DNA of 64,000 nucleotides from Georgenia subflava (GTDB lineage Bacteria > Actinomycetota > Actinomycetes > Actinomycetales > Actinomycetaceae): the NCBI RefSeq assembly GCF_009193155.1, contig NZ_VUKD01000002.1, positions 186,001 through 250,000 of the forward strand. The letters are read 5' to 3'. The position numbers and the translations under genes were made by a program. Shown here in pieces: positions 27,039-34,881 of the stretch. A model generated the notes under the pieces. The model worked only from the letters and a program-made list of their open reading frames with translations. It searched no databases and was not told where the DNA came from. The first letter of the stretch is position 1; every line of letters starts with the position of its first letter.

Positions 27039-28283
27039 ATGCCGTTCTTCGAGTTCGACGACGGGCGCCTCGTTCCGGCCCGGTTCGGATACTCCGTGGC
27101 CGCGGAGATCGAGCCCTCGATCCTGGAGGCCGTGCGGAACCAGGTGCTCGAGGTCGTCGAGCGCCCGCTCTTCCCGGTCAGCTGGCACGGGGACGGCAGA
27201 CGGACCGGCACCTACCGCGACTCCGAGGCCCCCGAGCCACGGCTGACCGCCATGGACCCCTCCGGCCAGGTGGTGACCGTCGAGGTCGTCGAGCGTCTGA
27301 GCCCGGCCGCCCTGGTTGACGCGCTGTCACGCTCGGGCCGGAACGCGGACATGGGCTGGACGGAGCTCGGCGGGATGTACCCGCGGGGGATGGCGGCATT
27401 CCGGCGCGACTGGAACATCTTCCGTGAGTCGATGCCGCCCCGGCCGGCCCCCGGTCCACGCCTGATCATCGTCGCGGGAGCCGTTGAGGACGAGGTACGC
27501 CCCGCGCTCGAGGTGCTCGGCCGGTCCGGCGTCGTCGTCCACGAGATCCGGCTGCGCCAGATGCCCGACGGCAGCCAGCTGCTGGACGTCGACGAGCTGC
27601 GCCCGGACGTGGTGCGGTACACCGGCACGATCCTCAGCGCGGACACGCAGCGGCGTGAGGTGACCGCGGGGCCGCCCGACGCGGTGACGATCGCGCGCGA
27701 GCGCACCGCGGCGGTCCCCCGAGAGGTGCAGGCGACGGCTGCCGCACGCGCGGAACAGACGGCCGCGGCCGACCGCGCGGCCGGCGACCGGGGCGTGCCT
27801 GCGGTCGGCGACCAGAGTGTGCCTGCGGCCGGCGACCAGAGTGTGCCTGCGGCCGGCGACCAGGGTGCGCCTGCGGCCGGCGGCCAGGGGGCCGCCGACG
27901 AAGGGCCGGCGGCGGAGCGCTCGGCACCCACGGGCCAGGCAGGGGCCGCGGCGGACCTCGCACTGATCGCCGCTGCGCTGGAGAGTGAGACGGATCTGCT
28001 GTGGTCGCAGCACCGCAGGGGGATCCGGCACGAGGCGACGCTCACGCCGGACGGCGTCGTGCGCCTGCCGGGCGGTGCGACCTTCACCGACCCGGATCTC
28101 GCGGCCCGGGCGGCGTCGGGGCGCGACGACGTCGACGGCTGGCGGGTGTGGCGCTTCGGCGAGGTGGGGCCGAGCCTGGCCGAGGCCCGTGCCGAGCTCG
28201 TCGCCGCCCGCGGCCGTGATGGTGCCCGGCCGGGCCGGGCCCGAGCCGGACGCCGGCGCGAGCGCTCCTACCGAAGGACGTAG
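27039..28283 (+). CDS. Uncharacterised protein with a C-terminal RAMA-like domain
   Basis: 414 aa. The N-terminal ~210 residues (MPFFEFDDGRLVPARFGYSV, then GMAAFRRDWNIFRESMPP and LIIVAGAVEDEVRPALEVL) form a globular domain I have only seen in uncharacterised actinobacterial proteins. A disordered Ala/Gln-rich linker contains four tandem 8-residue repeats around GDQSVPAA (about residues 249-280). Residues about 310-375 resemble a RAMA domain, a modified-DNA-associated module, through GIRHEATLTPDGVVRLPGG and the ending DDVDGWRVWRF. The tail is strongly basic. Its last 16 bases overlap the end of the convergent hydrolase gene. No restriction or methylase gene is adjacent. The RAMA assignment is by eye and tentative. 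Confidence 0.6.
   Translation: MPFFEFDDGRLVPARFGYSVAAEIEPSILEAVRNQVLEVVERPLFPVSWHGDGRRTGTYRDSEAPEPRLTAMDPSGQVVTVEVVERLSPAALVDALSRSGRNADMGWTELGGMYPRGMAAFRRDWNIFRESMPPRPAPGPRLIIVAGAVEDEVRPALEVLGRSGVVVHEIRLRQMPDGSQLLDVDELRPDVVRYTGTILSADTQRREVTAGPPDAVTIARERTAAVPREVQATAAARAEQTAAADRAAGDRGVPAVGDQSVPAAGDQSVPAAGDQGAPAAGGQGAADEGPAAERSAPTGQAGAAADLALIAAALESETDLLWSQHRRGIRHEATLTPDGVVRLPGGATFTDPDLAARAASGRDDVDGWRVWRFGEVGPSLAEARAELVAARGRDGARPGRARAGRRRERSYRRT
27783..27878 (+). repeat. Four in-frame 24-bp tandem repeats
   Basis: Units at 27783, 27807, 27831 and 27855; the second and third are identical. They encode GDQSVPAA-type octapeptides in the linker of the RAMA-like protein. A degenerate fifth unit follows. 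The period is a multiple of three, so copy number can change without breaking the frame. Confidence 0.93.
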
Positions 28284-29404
28284 GCCCGGCTCCAGCGCCG
28301 GATCTCGGCGTAGGCGCGCTCGCGTACGGCCCCGGCGGAGAGCAGGACGTCATGGATCGCCCCCTCGAAGCGGGCGACCGTGACCAGCGGACCGAGCTGC
28401 AGCGCACGACGACGGATCTGCTCCACGTCGAGGACCGTGTCGGTCTCGCGCATCAGCGGCGACCACTTCGGGCTGATGAGGGTGCGTCCCGACGACATCA
28501 CCAGCACCGGGCAGGAGATCTCGAGCCCCTCGGCCACCTGGGCGTGCCCGTGCAGCACCGCGGAGAGCCAGCCGGCGCGGATGGTGGCGCCGGTGACGCG
28601 CCACGCCGGCTCGGGCGACCACCCGGTGTAGAACGGGTCGTCGGCGGCTGCGTCGTCGGGAAGGTCGCCGTCGTCGTCGGTCCAGCCGAGCAGCACCCGC
28701 TGGTAGTAGCCGAGGTCCGAGGTGGGGATGACGGCCCTGGGCTGCAGCTTCGCCAGGCGGTCGATGATCGGCTGGGCCACCCCGCGCAGCACGGCCGAGC
28801 CCTGCAGCTCGAGCCACGGTGAGTTCAGGACGAGCGCCCGCAGGGCTCCCGGGTGACGGTGCGCCCAGAGCGCGGCGACCAGCCCGCCGGTGGAGTGGCC
28901 CATGAGGACCAGGTCGGTGCCGACCCCCTGCTCGCCGCGCACGACCTTCAGTGCCGCGTGCAGGTCCTCGTCATAGGTGGACAGGTTCTCGACGAAGCCG
29001 CGGGTCTGGTGCTCGCGCAGCGAGCGGCCGTACTTGCGCAGGTCGAGGGCGTAGAACGCGCCGCCGAGCGCGGACCAGCGGCGGGCGAGCTCGTGCTGGT
29101 GGAAGTAGTCGTTCCAGCCGTGCAGGTAGAGGACGGCGAAGGACGGGACCGACGGCGTGCCCGTGAGAGCGTCGGGGTCGTCGGCGGGGACGTGGCGCAC
29201 GAGGGTGGCGACGACGTCGCCCTCGTCGTCCCCGTGCAGGGGGAGGGTACGTGCCTGGAAACCGTGGCCGAGCACGTCCGGTGCCCAGCGGTCTGCCGGG
29301 GGTGCCGGCGGGAAGGTGACGGCCTCCTCGGGCTCGACGGCCGCCGTCGTCGCGACCTCGGGACGCACGGTCGGTTCCGGTTCGGCGGAGCGTTTGCGGG
29401 CCAT
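28268..29404 (-). CDS. Alpha/beta hydrolase (serine aminopeptidase S33 / lysophospholipase type)
   Basis: 378 aa. A hydrophilic, Pro/Glu-rich N-terminus of about 45 residues precedes a hydrolase fold with the oxyanion strand VLYLHGWNDYFHQHELARRW, nucleophile elbow GHSTGG (Ser near residue 175) and the late histidine in EGAIHDVLLS. HGWNDYFHQ is typical of the Hydrolase_4 group, which includes monoacylglycerol lipases. The substrate is unknown and there is no signal peptide. It converges with the RAMA-like gene with a short 3' overlap. A small repeat-peptide ORF lies 93 bp upstream on the same strand. Confidence 0.85.
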   Translation of the reverse strand: MARKRSAEPEPTVRPEVATTAAVEPEEAVTFPPAPPADRWAPDVLGHGFQARTLPLHGDDEGDVVATLVRHVPADDPDALTGTPSVPSFAVLYLHGWNDYFHQHELARRWSALGGAFYALDLRKYGRSLREHQTRGFVENLSTYDEDLHAALKVVRGEQGVGTDLVLMGHSTGGLVAALWAHRHPGALRALVLNSPWLELQGSAVLRGVAQPIIDRLAKLQPRAVIPTSDLGYYQRVLLGWTDDDGDLPDDAAADDPFYTGWSPEPAWRVTGATIRAGWLSAVLHGHAQVAEGLEISCPVLVMSSGRTLISPKWSPLMRETDTVLDVEQIRRRALQLGPLVTVARFEGAIHDVLLSAGAVRERAYAEIRRWSRAYVLR

Positions 29405-29497
29405 GTGCTCATCATGCCGGTGCGGCCTCGGCCCGGCCCGCCGTCGGGTGCCGGGTCGCCGGCGGCACCCGAGGCGGCGGCGGTCACCGATACGGAC

Positions 29498-29746
29498 TCA
29501 GGCAGCCCGCCGGAAGTTCTGCGGCGCGGTGCCCGGGCTCATCGGGACACCCGCGGGCTCGGGCGCACCCGGCGGCGGTGAGCCGGGGCTCTTCGGCACC
29601 ACACCTTCTGCTGTGTACCCAGGCGTGGGATTGCCCGGGCTCTTCGGGACCGAGCGGGAGTACACCGTTCCCGGCGGCGGAGAGCCGGGACTGCTCGGGA
29701 CGACGATCGAACTCTCCTGCGACGGCTTCAGCAGGATCACCTCCAT
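29498..29746 (-). CDS. Small proline-rich repeat peptide (putative)
   Basis: 82 codons from an ATG with a GAGGTG element eight bases ahead. After a short leader (MEVILLKPSQESSIV) come four units spaced exactly 17 residues apart, each starting VPxSPGxxP: VPSSPGSPPPG, VPKSPGNPTPG, VPKSPGSPPPG and VPMSPGTAPQ. Between units the DNA differs mostly at third codon positions while VP-SPG is kept, which suggests selection on protein. The opposite strand read in its wobble-matched frame also gives a repeat (PGLxGT), so strand assignment rests on the start, the ribosome-binding site and a rather AT-rich upstream patch at 29790-29860. No signal peptide, no known family. Confidence 0.5.
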   Translation of the reverse strand: MEVILLKPSQESSIVVPSSPGSPPPGTVYSRSVPKSPGNPTPGYTAEGVVPKSPGSPPPGAPEPAGVPMSPGTAPQNFRRAA

Positions 29747-29779
29747 GCGCGGGCACCTCGCCGGGCTCTCCGGCCGTTT

Positions 29780-29865
29780 CACGCCACATCGCCATCATTT
29801 GTAAATCGGTCGCAAATGGCAAGAAATATCGGCGGAAAGGAAGGAGAATCACATTGCGAGAACGG
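29780..29865 (-). promoter_or_regulatory. AT-rich patch upstream of the repeat-peptide ORF
   Basis: The stretch is markedly richer in A and T than its surroundings. On the minus strand it holds TTGCCATTTGCG and TTTACAAATG, which could serve as promoter elements for the small ORF. It falls between the end of metX and that ORF. The assignment is tentative. Confidence 0.4.
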
Positions 29866-29982
29866 TCGACGAGAGTGCCGTCGCGGCAGCGGCGCCACGG
29901 TGCTGATCGTTCGCCCGGCCGGGCGCACGCCGGGGGGCGGCGCAGGAACCCACGAGGTCCCAGACCCGCGGGGCGAGGGTGG

Positions 29983-31248
29983 TCAGCGGACGCGGGCCAC
30001 CGGGGCGACCGCGCGCAGGAACCGTCCCAGGAGGGCGGCGACCTGGTCGTGCTCGATGAGAAAACCGTCGTGCCCGTACGGCGAGCGCACGTAGGAGACC
30101 GGACCGGCGCCGGGGATCGCGGCGGCGATGCGCTCGGACTCCTCGGGGAAGAAGAGCCGGTCGGAGTCGACGGCCACCACGAGGGTCTCGGCCCGCACCT
30201 GGGCCAGGGCCGCCTCGACGCCGCCGCGGTCGCGGCCGACGTCGTGGGTGATCATCGTCTGGCTCAGCGTGAGGTAGCTGTTGGCGTCGAAGCGCAGTGC
30301 GAGCTTGCCGGCGTGGTGGTCGAGGTAGGACTGGACCGCGTAACGGCCCCCGGAGAGCGGTTCCTCGGCGTGCTGGGGGAGCCGGCCGAACCGGGTGTCG
30401 AGCTCGGTCGGCGTGCGGTAGGTGGTGTGCGCGATCTGGCGGGCCAGGCCCAGGCCGGTGTGCGGGCCCTGCCCGGGGGCGGCGTCGTAGTAGTCACCGC
30501 CGCGCCAGGCCGGGTCGAGCCGGATCGCGGAGCACTGCGTGTGGCCCCAGGCGATCTGTTCGGCGCTGCCCCGCGCCGAGGACGCGACGACGGCGATCGC
30601 GGTGACCCGCTCGGGCGCCATGACGGCCCACTCGAGCACGCGGTGCCCGCCCATGGACGCCCCGACCACCAGCGCCCAGCTGCCGATGCCGAGCTGGTCG
30701 GCCAGCTCGATCTCGGCGGCGACCTGGTCGCGCACCGTGAGCACCGGGAAGCGGGATCCCCACGGCGTGCCGTCCGGAGCGGCGGAGGACGGCCCGGTCG
30801 ACCCCTGGCAGCCGCCGAGGACGTTCGGGGCTACGACGAAGTAGCGGTCGGTGTCGATGGCCCGCCCGGGGCCGACGACCTCGCTCCACCAACCCGGGTC
30901 GCCGTCGGGCTCGCCGGGTCGGCTGGTGACGTGGGAGTCACCGGTGAGGGCGTGCAGCACCAGGACGGCGTTGTCGCCGGTCTCGTTCAGCTCGCCCCAC
31001 GTCTCGTACGCCAGGCGCACGTGCGGCAGGCGACCGCCGGCCTCCAGGGGGAGTGCGCCGATCTCGGCGAAGCGGCGGGCGCCCGGGTCGTCGCCCTCGC
31101 GCCACGCGCCCGACGCCGGGATGGTGCCCGGGTCGATCGGCAGCCGGGTGCGGCGGGCATGGTCGTGCCCGCCGGCCACGCTCCCCGCCGGGGCGGCGGC
31201 ACGGGCCGCCGCCCCGACGTCGGGCCGACAGTCGCCTGCCTCGCTCAC
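29983..31248 (-). CDS. metX: Homoserine O-acetyltransferase
   Basis: 421 aa alpha/beta-hydrolase-fold enzyme that acetylates homoserine with acetyl-CoA, the activation step of methionine synthesis. The nucleophile elbow GASMGG (near residue 195), the acid in VDSDRLFFP and the base in YGHDGFL give the full triad. The conserved NVLGGCQGSTGPSS segment is present. The first 45 residues are an Ala-rich extension. The GTG start overlaps the metY stop (GTGA), so the two are co-translated in the order metY-metX. Some MetX-like enzymes use succinyl-CoA; acetyl is preferred here because of the partner MetY. Confidence 0.95.
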   Translation of the reverse strand: MSEAGDCRPDVGAAARAAAPAGSVAGGHDHARRTRLPIDPGTIPASGAWREGDDPGARRFAEIGALPLEAGGRLPHVRLAYETWGELNETGDNAVLVLHALTGDSHVTSRPGEPDGDPGWWSEVVGPGRAIDTDRYFVVAPNVLGGCQGSTGPSSAAPDGTPWGSRFPVLTVRDQVAAEIELADQLGIGSWALVVGASMGGHRVLEWAVMAPERVTAIAVVASSARGSAEQIAWGHTQCSAIRLDPAWRGGDYYDAAPGQGPHTGLGLARQIAHTTYRTPTELDTRFGRLPQHAEEPLSGGRYAVQSYLDHHAGKLALRFDANSYLTLSQTMITHDVGRDRGGVEAALAQVRAETLVVAVDSDRLFFPEESERIAAAIPGAGPVSYVRSPYGHDGFLIEHDQVAALLGRFLRAVAPVARVR

Positions 31249-32603
31249 GCCCCTGCCTCCACCGAGGCGGTCTCGGCCGCCGGCTCGGCCGTGAAGCCGG
31301 CGGCGGCGGCGAGGCCCACCTCGAGGTCGGCGAGGATGTCGTCGATGTGCTCGATCCCCACGGCCAGCCGGACGAGGCCGGGGTTCACGCCCGCCGCCTC
31401 CAGGGCCTCCGGGCCGAGCTGGGAGTGCGTGGTCGAGGCGGGGTGGATCACCAGCGAGCGCACGTCGCCGATGTTGGCCACGTTGGAGTGCAGCTCGAGC
31501 GCGTCGACGAACGCCAGCCCGGCGGCGTAGCCCCCGGCGAGCTCGAAGGCGAGGACGGCGCCTGCGCCCTTGGGTGCGTACTTCTGCGCGCGGTCGTACC
31601 AGGGGGAGGACGGCAGGCCCGCGTAGGCGACCCGGGTGACCTGGTCGCTGGCGTCGAGGAACTCCGCCACCCGCTGGGCGTTGGCGACGTGCCGCTCGAC
31701 CCGCAGCGAGAGGGTCTCGATGCCCTGCCCGATGAGGAAGGCGTTGAAGGGTGAGATCGCGGGGCCGAGGTCGCGCAGGAGCTGCACGCGAGCCTTGAGG
31801 ATGAACGCCGGCGCGCCGAGGTCCTTGTAGACCAGGCCGTTGTAGCTCGGGTCGGGCGTGTTGTAGTTCGGGAAGCGCTCGGGAGAGGCCGACCAGTCGA
31901 ACGAACCGCCGTCGACGATCACGCCCGCGATCGACGTGCCGTGCCCGCCGAGGTACTTGGTGGCGGAGTGGATGACGATGTCCGCGCCGTGCTGCAGCGG
32001 CCGGATGAGGTACGGGGTGGCGATGGTGTTGTCCACGACGAGCGGCACGCCGACCTCGTGGGCGACGGCGGCCACGGCCTCGATGTCCAGGACGGCGGAC
32101 TTGGGGTTCGCGATGGTCTCGCCGAAGAACAGCTTGGTGCGCTCGTCGGCGGCGGCCCGCCAGGACTCCGGGTCGTCCGGGTTCTCCACGAACCGGGTGG
32201 TGATGCCGTACTTGCTGAGCGAGTGCTCGAGGAGGTTGACGGTCCCGCCGTAGAGGTTCGGGCTGGCGACGAGGTTGTCGCCGGCCTCCGCGATGTTGAG
32301 GATCGCCAGCGTCGTCGCCGCCTGGCCGGAGGCGAGGAGCAGGCCGGCAACGCCGCCCTCGAGGGCCGCGATGCGGCTCTCCACCGTGTCCTGCGTCGGG
32401 TTGGTGATGCGGGTGTAGATCGGGCCGGGCTCCGCCAGCGAGAAGCGGCCGGCCGCCTGCGCCGCGTCTTCGAAGACGAAGGAGGTCGTCTGGTAGATCG
32501 GCAGCGCCCGGGCACCGGTGGCGGCGTCGGGGGTCTGGCCGGCGTGGACCTGCAGGGTCTCGAAAGACCAGTCGGCCTGGGGGTTCTGGGTCTCGTTGCT
32601 CAT
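31245..32603 (-). CDS. metY: O-acetylhomoserine sulfhydrylase (PLP-dependent)
   Basis: 452 aa. It converts O-acetylhomoserine and sulfide to homocysteine. It is a Cys/Met-metabolism PLP enzyme with the cofactor lysine in SATKYLGGHG (near residue 214), and PIYQTTSFVF and YTRITNPTQDTVE typical of MetY. AGGAG lies seven bases ahead of the ATG. It is the first gene of the metY-metX operon and follows a roughly 200-nt, highly structured leader, so control at RNA level is likely. Direct sulfhydrylation is the usual route in Micrococcales. Confidence 0.96.
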   Translation of the reverse strand: MSNETQNPQADWSFETLQVHAGQTPDAATGARALPIYQTTSFVFEDAAQAAGRFSLAEPGPIYTRITNPTQDTVESRIAALEGGVAGLLLASGQAATTLAILNIAEAGDNLVASPNLYGGTVNLLEHSLSKYGITTRFVENPDDPESWRAAADERTKLFFGETIANPKSAVLDIEAVAAVAHEVGVPLVVDNTIATPYLIRPLQHGADIVIHSATKYLGGHGTSIAGVIVDGGSFDWSASPERFPNYNTPDPSYNGLVYKDLGAPAFILKARVQLLRDLGPAISPFNAFLIGQGIETLSLRVERHVANAQRVAEFLDASDQVTRVAYAGLPSSPWYDRAQKYAPKGAGAVLAFELAGGYAAGLAFVDALELHSNVANIGDVRSLVIHPASTTHSQLGPEALEAAGVNPGLVRLAVGIEHIDDILADLEVGLAAAAGFTAEPAAETASVEAGA

Positions 32604-32808
32604 GGTGTGCTCCTGGTGGGTGGGGAGCGGGCAGACGAGCCGCGGCTGTGCCGGTGTCCCGTCAGCCCGCGAGGGGGCTGGCAGTGACGTGCACGTTCAG
32701 GATCGGGGTGCCCGTTCGGGACCGACCGCGAGCGGGTCGTCCCACCCGGTCGGAGACCGGGACGAGGGCATGCCGAACGTGCGCGTCAGCGGCACATTCG
32801 ACGGAACA
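32604..32808 (-). promoter_or_regulatory. Structured 5' leader of metY-metX (candidate regulatory RNA)
   Basis: Read on the minus strand, the leader can form: a hairpin TCAGCG...CGCTGA extended by ACAT/ATGT; a long-range stem GCACGTTC/GAACGTGC; and, enclosed by it, CCCGGTC-TCC-GACCGGG and GGGACGACC...GGTCGGTCCC. It does not match the SAM-I, SAM-II, SAM-IV or SAH riboswitch cores as I know them. In particular no GGCAACC element of SAM-IV was found. Confidence 0.5.
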
Positions 32809-32812
32809 TGTC

Positions 32813-32865
32813 GCTGACTCTAAGAGCGCATCTCACATTTGACGAGGGGTGTCTCACGCTCCGAG
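32813..32865 (-). promoter_or_regulatory. Candidate metY promoter with two GTGAGA direct repeats
   Basis: On the minus strand, TCGTCA and TAGAGT are 17 bases apart, a plausible -35/-10 pair. Two GTGAGA elements (in GTGAGACAC and GTGAGATGC) lie about two helical turns apart across the -35 box, inside a weak GAGCG...CGCTC inverted repeat. This suggests a regulator site. No known regulator consensus is claimed. Confidence 0.45.
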
Positions 32866-32965
32866 ATTAGCCAGTTGCGGTGGACCTGCCTCCTGTTTGA
32901 GGACGCGACTTCTGGCCGTGCACAGCCCGACGCCGAGTGGCCAGTGATGTCCGGTCCGGCGCCAA

Positions 32966-33076
32966 CCGGCTCCGGCGACGACCGGGCCCTCGTGGCCGGG
33001 CGACGACCGGCTCCGGCGACGACCGTTCCCTGGCGACGGGGGCGACGACCAGCTCCGGCGACGCCCGATCCGCGCC
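32966..33076. repeat. Three imperfect 41-42-bp tandem repeats
   Basis: Copies of the core GGCTCCGGCGACG with CGACGACC flanks begin at 32966, 33007 and 33049. They fill the middle of the 630-bp gap between the divergent metY and NlpC/P60 genes. The remainder of that gap (33077-33225) has no gene; it is less GC-rich near 33115-33170 and probably holds the NlpC/P60 promoter. Confidence 0.8.
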
Positions 33077-33234
33077 GAGCGCCGTCACGGATAGCCCGAC
33101 GGCGCTGATGGGGATGTGAACCGTGCGACTGAAGTGACTAGAGATTCTGCTGAGACTCGATTAACGTCTGTCCGGGCGTCCGACGGCGGCCTACCGCCGC
33201 GCGTGCGTGACGGCCAGAACGACCTGGAGGAAAG

Positions 33235-34617
33235 TTGGCGATCACTTCACAGCGCGGACGGCGGGCGACCGCCGCGCTCGCGGCGCTCACCCTCGGCGCC
33301 ACGCTGCTCGGGACGACCGCGCACGCGGCACCGAGCGAGGAGGAGATCGCGGCGTCGCGTGCCGCCGAGAGCTCGACATCGAGCCGGATCGCCACCCTGG
33401 AGGTCGAGCTCGCGGAGGTGGCGGCGGCCGCCGAGGGTGCCATGGAACGCTCGGCCACCGCCAACGCGACCTACTTCGCCGCCGAGGGAGCGCTCCAGGC
33501 GGCCACCGTGGCCGCCGAGGCGGCGCAGGCCGAGGCGGACGCCGCTGCGGCGGACCTGGAGGTCGCGCGGCAGGAGCTGGGGCAGATCGGCGCGGCGCTG
33601 TACCGGGACGGTTCGGCCGGCCTGTCGCAGATCACCCCGTACCTGTCGGCGGACAGCTTCGCCGACGCGATGGCCCGTTCGTCCACGCTCGACCGGCTCG
33701 GTGGTCGGGCGGAGAGCCAGGTCCAGCGCTTCGACGCCCTGGAACAGGTCTTCACCACCCTGCAGCGCCGCGCCGACGACGCCGTCGCCAGCCAGGCCAG
33801 CGCCACCGAGGCGCTCCGCGAGTCGGCCGAGGAGGCGGAGTCGGCCGCCGGCGCCGCGCAGACCCAGCTCGCCGTCGCGAGCGAGCAGCGTGCCGCCCTC
33901 ATCGTCCAGCTCGCGGAGCAGCGTGACACCACCGTCGAGCTCGAGCAGCAGCGTCAGGACGCGCTCGAGGCCGAGCGGGCGGCGCGGCTGGAGCGGCAGG
34001 CGCAGGCCGAGGTGCTCGAGCGGGCCCAGGAGGCGCGGCAGTCGCCGGCCACCTCGCGCAGCGACTCGAGGACGCCGACGGCGGCAGCTCCCGAGGCGCC
34101 GGCGGCGGCACCAGCCGCTCCAGCGCCGACCCCGAGCGCCGCCCCGGAACCGAGCGCCGCCCCAGCACCGAGCCCCGAGCCTGCCCCGACCACCGCTCCG
34201 GCGCCGAGCCCGAAGCCTGCTCCGGCGCCTGCACCCGCTCCGACGCCGCCCCCGGCGACCGCCCCCGCGCCGGCCGTGTCCGGAGCCGCGATCGTGGCGT
34301 ACGCCCGGCAGTTCGTCGGCACGCCCTACCAGTGGGGCGGTTTCACCCCGGCGGCGTTCGACTGCTCCGGGTTCACCTGGTACGTCTTCCAGCACTTCGG
34401 GATCGACCTGCCCAAGTCCTCCTGGGGCCAGGGACAGATCGGCACCCGGGTCTCGGCGGCCGAGGCGCGGGTCGGCGACCTCGTCTGGTGGCCGGGCCAC
34501 GTCGGGATCTACACCGGCAACGGCAACTACATCTCGGCGCTGAACCCGCGGATGCCGCTGGCCGAGGCCCGGATCAGCGCGCACAGCTCCAGCTGGACCT
34601 TCATCCGCGTCTCCTGA
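33235..34617 (+). CDS. Secreted NlpC/P60 peptidoglycan hydrolase with N-terminal coiled coil
   Basis: 460 aa, RipA/CwlO-like. It should cleave D-Glu-Dap bonds in wall peptides during division or growth. Order: signal peptide ending near AHA at residue 31; a long Ala/Glu/Gln-rich coiled coil (about 35-270) as in autoinhibited wall hydrolases; an Ala-Pro linker (about 275-350); and a C-terminal NlpC/P60 domain with catalytic Cys377 (DCSGF) and His422 (GHVGIY). The start is TTG, supported by GGAGGAAAG just ahead. Its last codons form the first unit of a 30-bp tandem repeat that continues past the stop. Confidence 0.93.
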   Translation: MAITSQRGRRATAALAALTLGATLLGTTAHAAPSEEEIAASRAAESSTSSRIATLEVELAEVAAAAEGAMERSATANATYFAAEGALQAATVAAEAAQAEADAAAADLEVARQELGQIGAALYRDGSAGLSQITPYLSADSFADAMARSSTLDRLGGRAESQVQRFDALEQVFTTLQRRADDAVASQASATEALRESAEEAESAAGAAQTQLAVASEQRAALIVQLAEQRDTTVELEQQRQDALEAERAARLERQAQAEVLERAQEARQSPATSRSDSRTPTAAAPEAPAAAPAAPAPTPSAAPEPSAAPAPSPEPAPTTAPAPSPKPAPAPAPAPTPPPATAPAPAVSGAAIVAYARQFVGTPYQWGGFTPAAFDCSGFTWYVFQHFGIDLPKSSWGQGQIGTRVSAAEARVGDLVWWPGHVGIYTGNGNYISALNPRMPLAEARISAHSSSWTFIRVS

Positions 34618-34760
34618 GGCGGGCGCTCCTGGCGTTCGCCTCCCCTGAGGCGAGCGCTCCCGCCGTCGGCTCTCCTGAGGTGAGCACTCCCGCCGTCGTC
34701 CGCCTCACCTGAGGCGAGCGCCCCGCCGTCCGCCACTCCTCAGGCGAGCGCCCCGCCGTC
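34611..34760 (+). repeat. About five 30-bp tandem repeats starting at the NlpC/P60 stop codon
   Basis: Units of 30-33 bp start near 34611, 34641, 34672, 34705 and 34735. Each contains CCTGAGGCGAGCGCTCC or a close variant followed by CGCCGTC. The first unit contains the gene's own TGA. One unit has TGAGCACTCC, which is also found in the repeats after pstB. Confidence 0.85.
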
Positions 34761-34839
34761 CTGAGCCGAGCGGGGGCCGTGCGAGCACGTGACACCGGGC
34801 GGCACACAGAGTGTTCCGCGGCTCGAGCCCTGACGCGAC

Positions 34840-34872
34840 GAGGCCGCGCCGTCCGACGGACGGCGCGGCCTC
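34840..34872. terminator. Bidirectional terminator between NlpC/P60 and ppa
   Basis: Perfect 15-bp stem (GAGGCCGCGCCGTCC with its complement) around a 3-base loop between two convergent genes. Confidence 0.87.
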
Positions 34873-34881
34873 CCGCGAACC

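Noticed and set aside
29157-29804. Plus-strand open frame with PGLxGT repeats opposite the small repeat ORF
   Set aside because: It runs through the start of the hydrolase gene and lacks a plausible start codon and ribosome-binding site near the repeats. It remains the main alternative to the minus-strand call.
32604-32808. SAM-IV riboswitch upstream of metY
   Set aside because: The expected conserved core, including GGCAACC, is not found; only generic stems are seen.
33116-34543. Arg/Ser/Pro-rich 475-codon frame overlapping the NlpC/P60 gene
   Set aside because: It is the GC-driven shadow of the real frame, with no family match.
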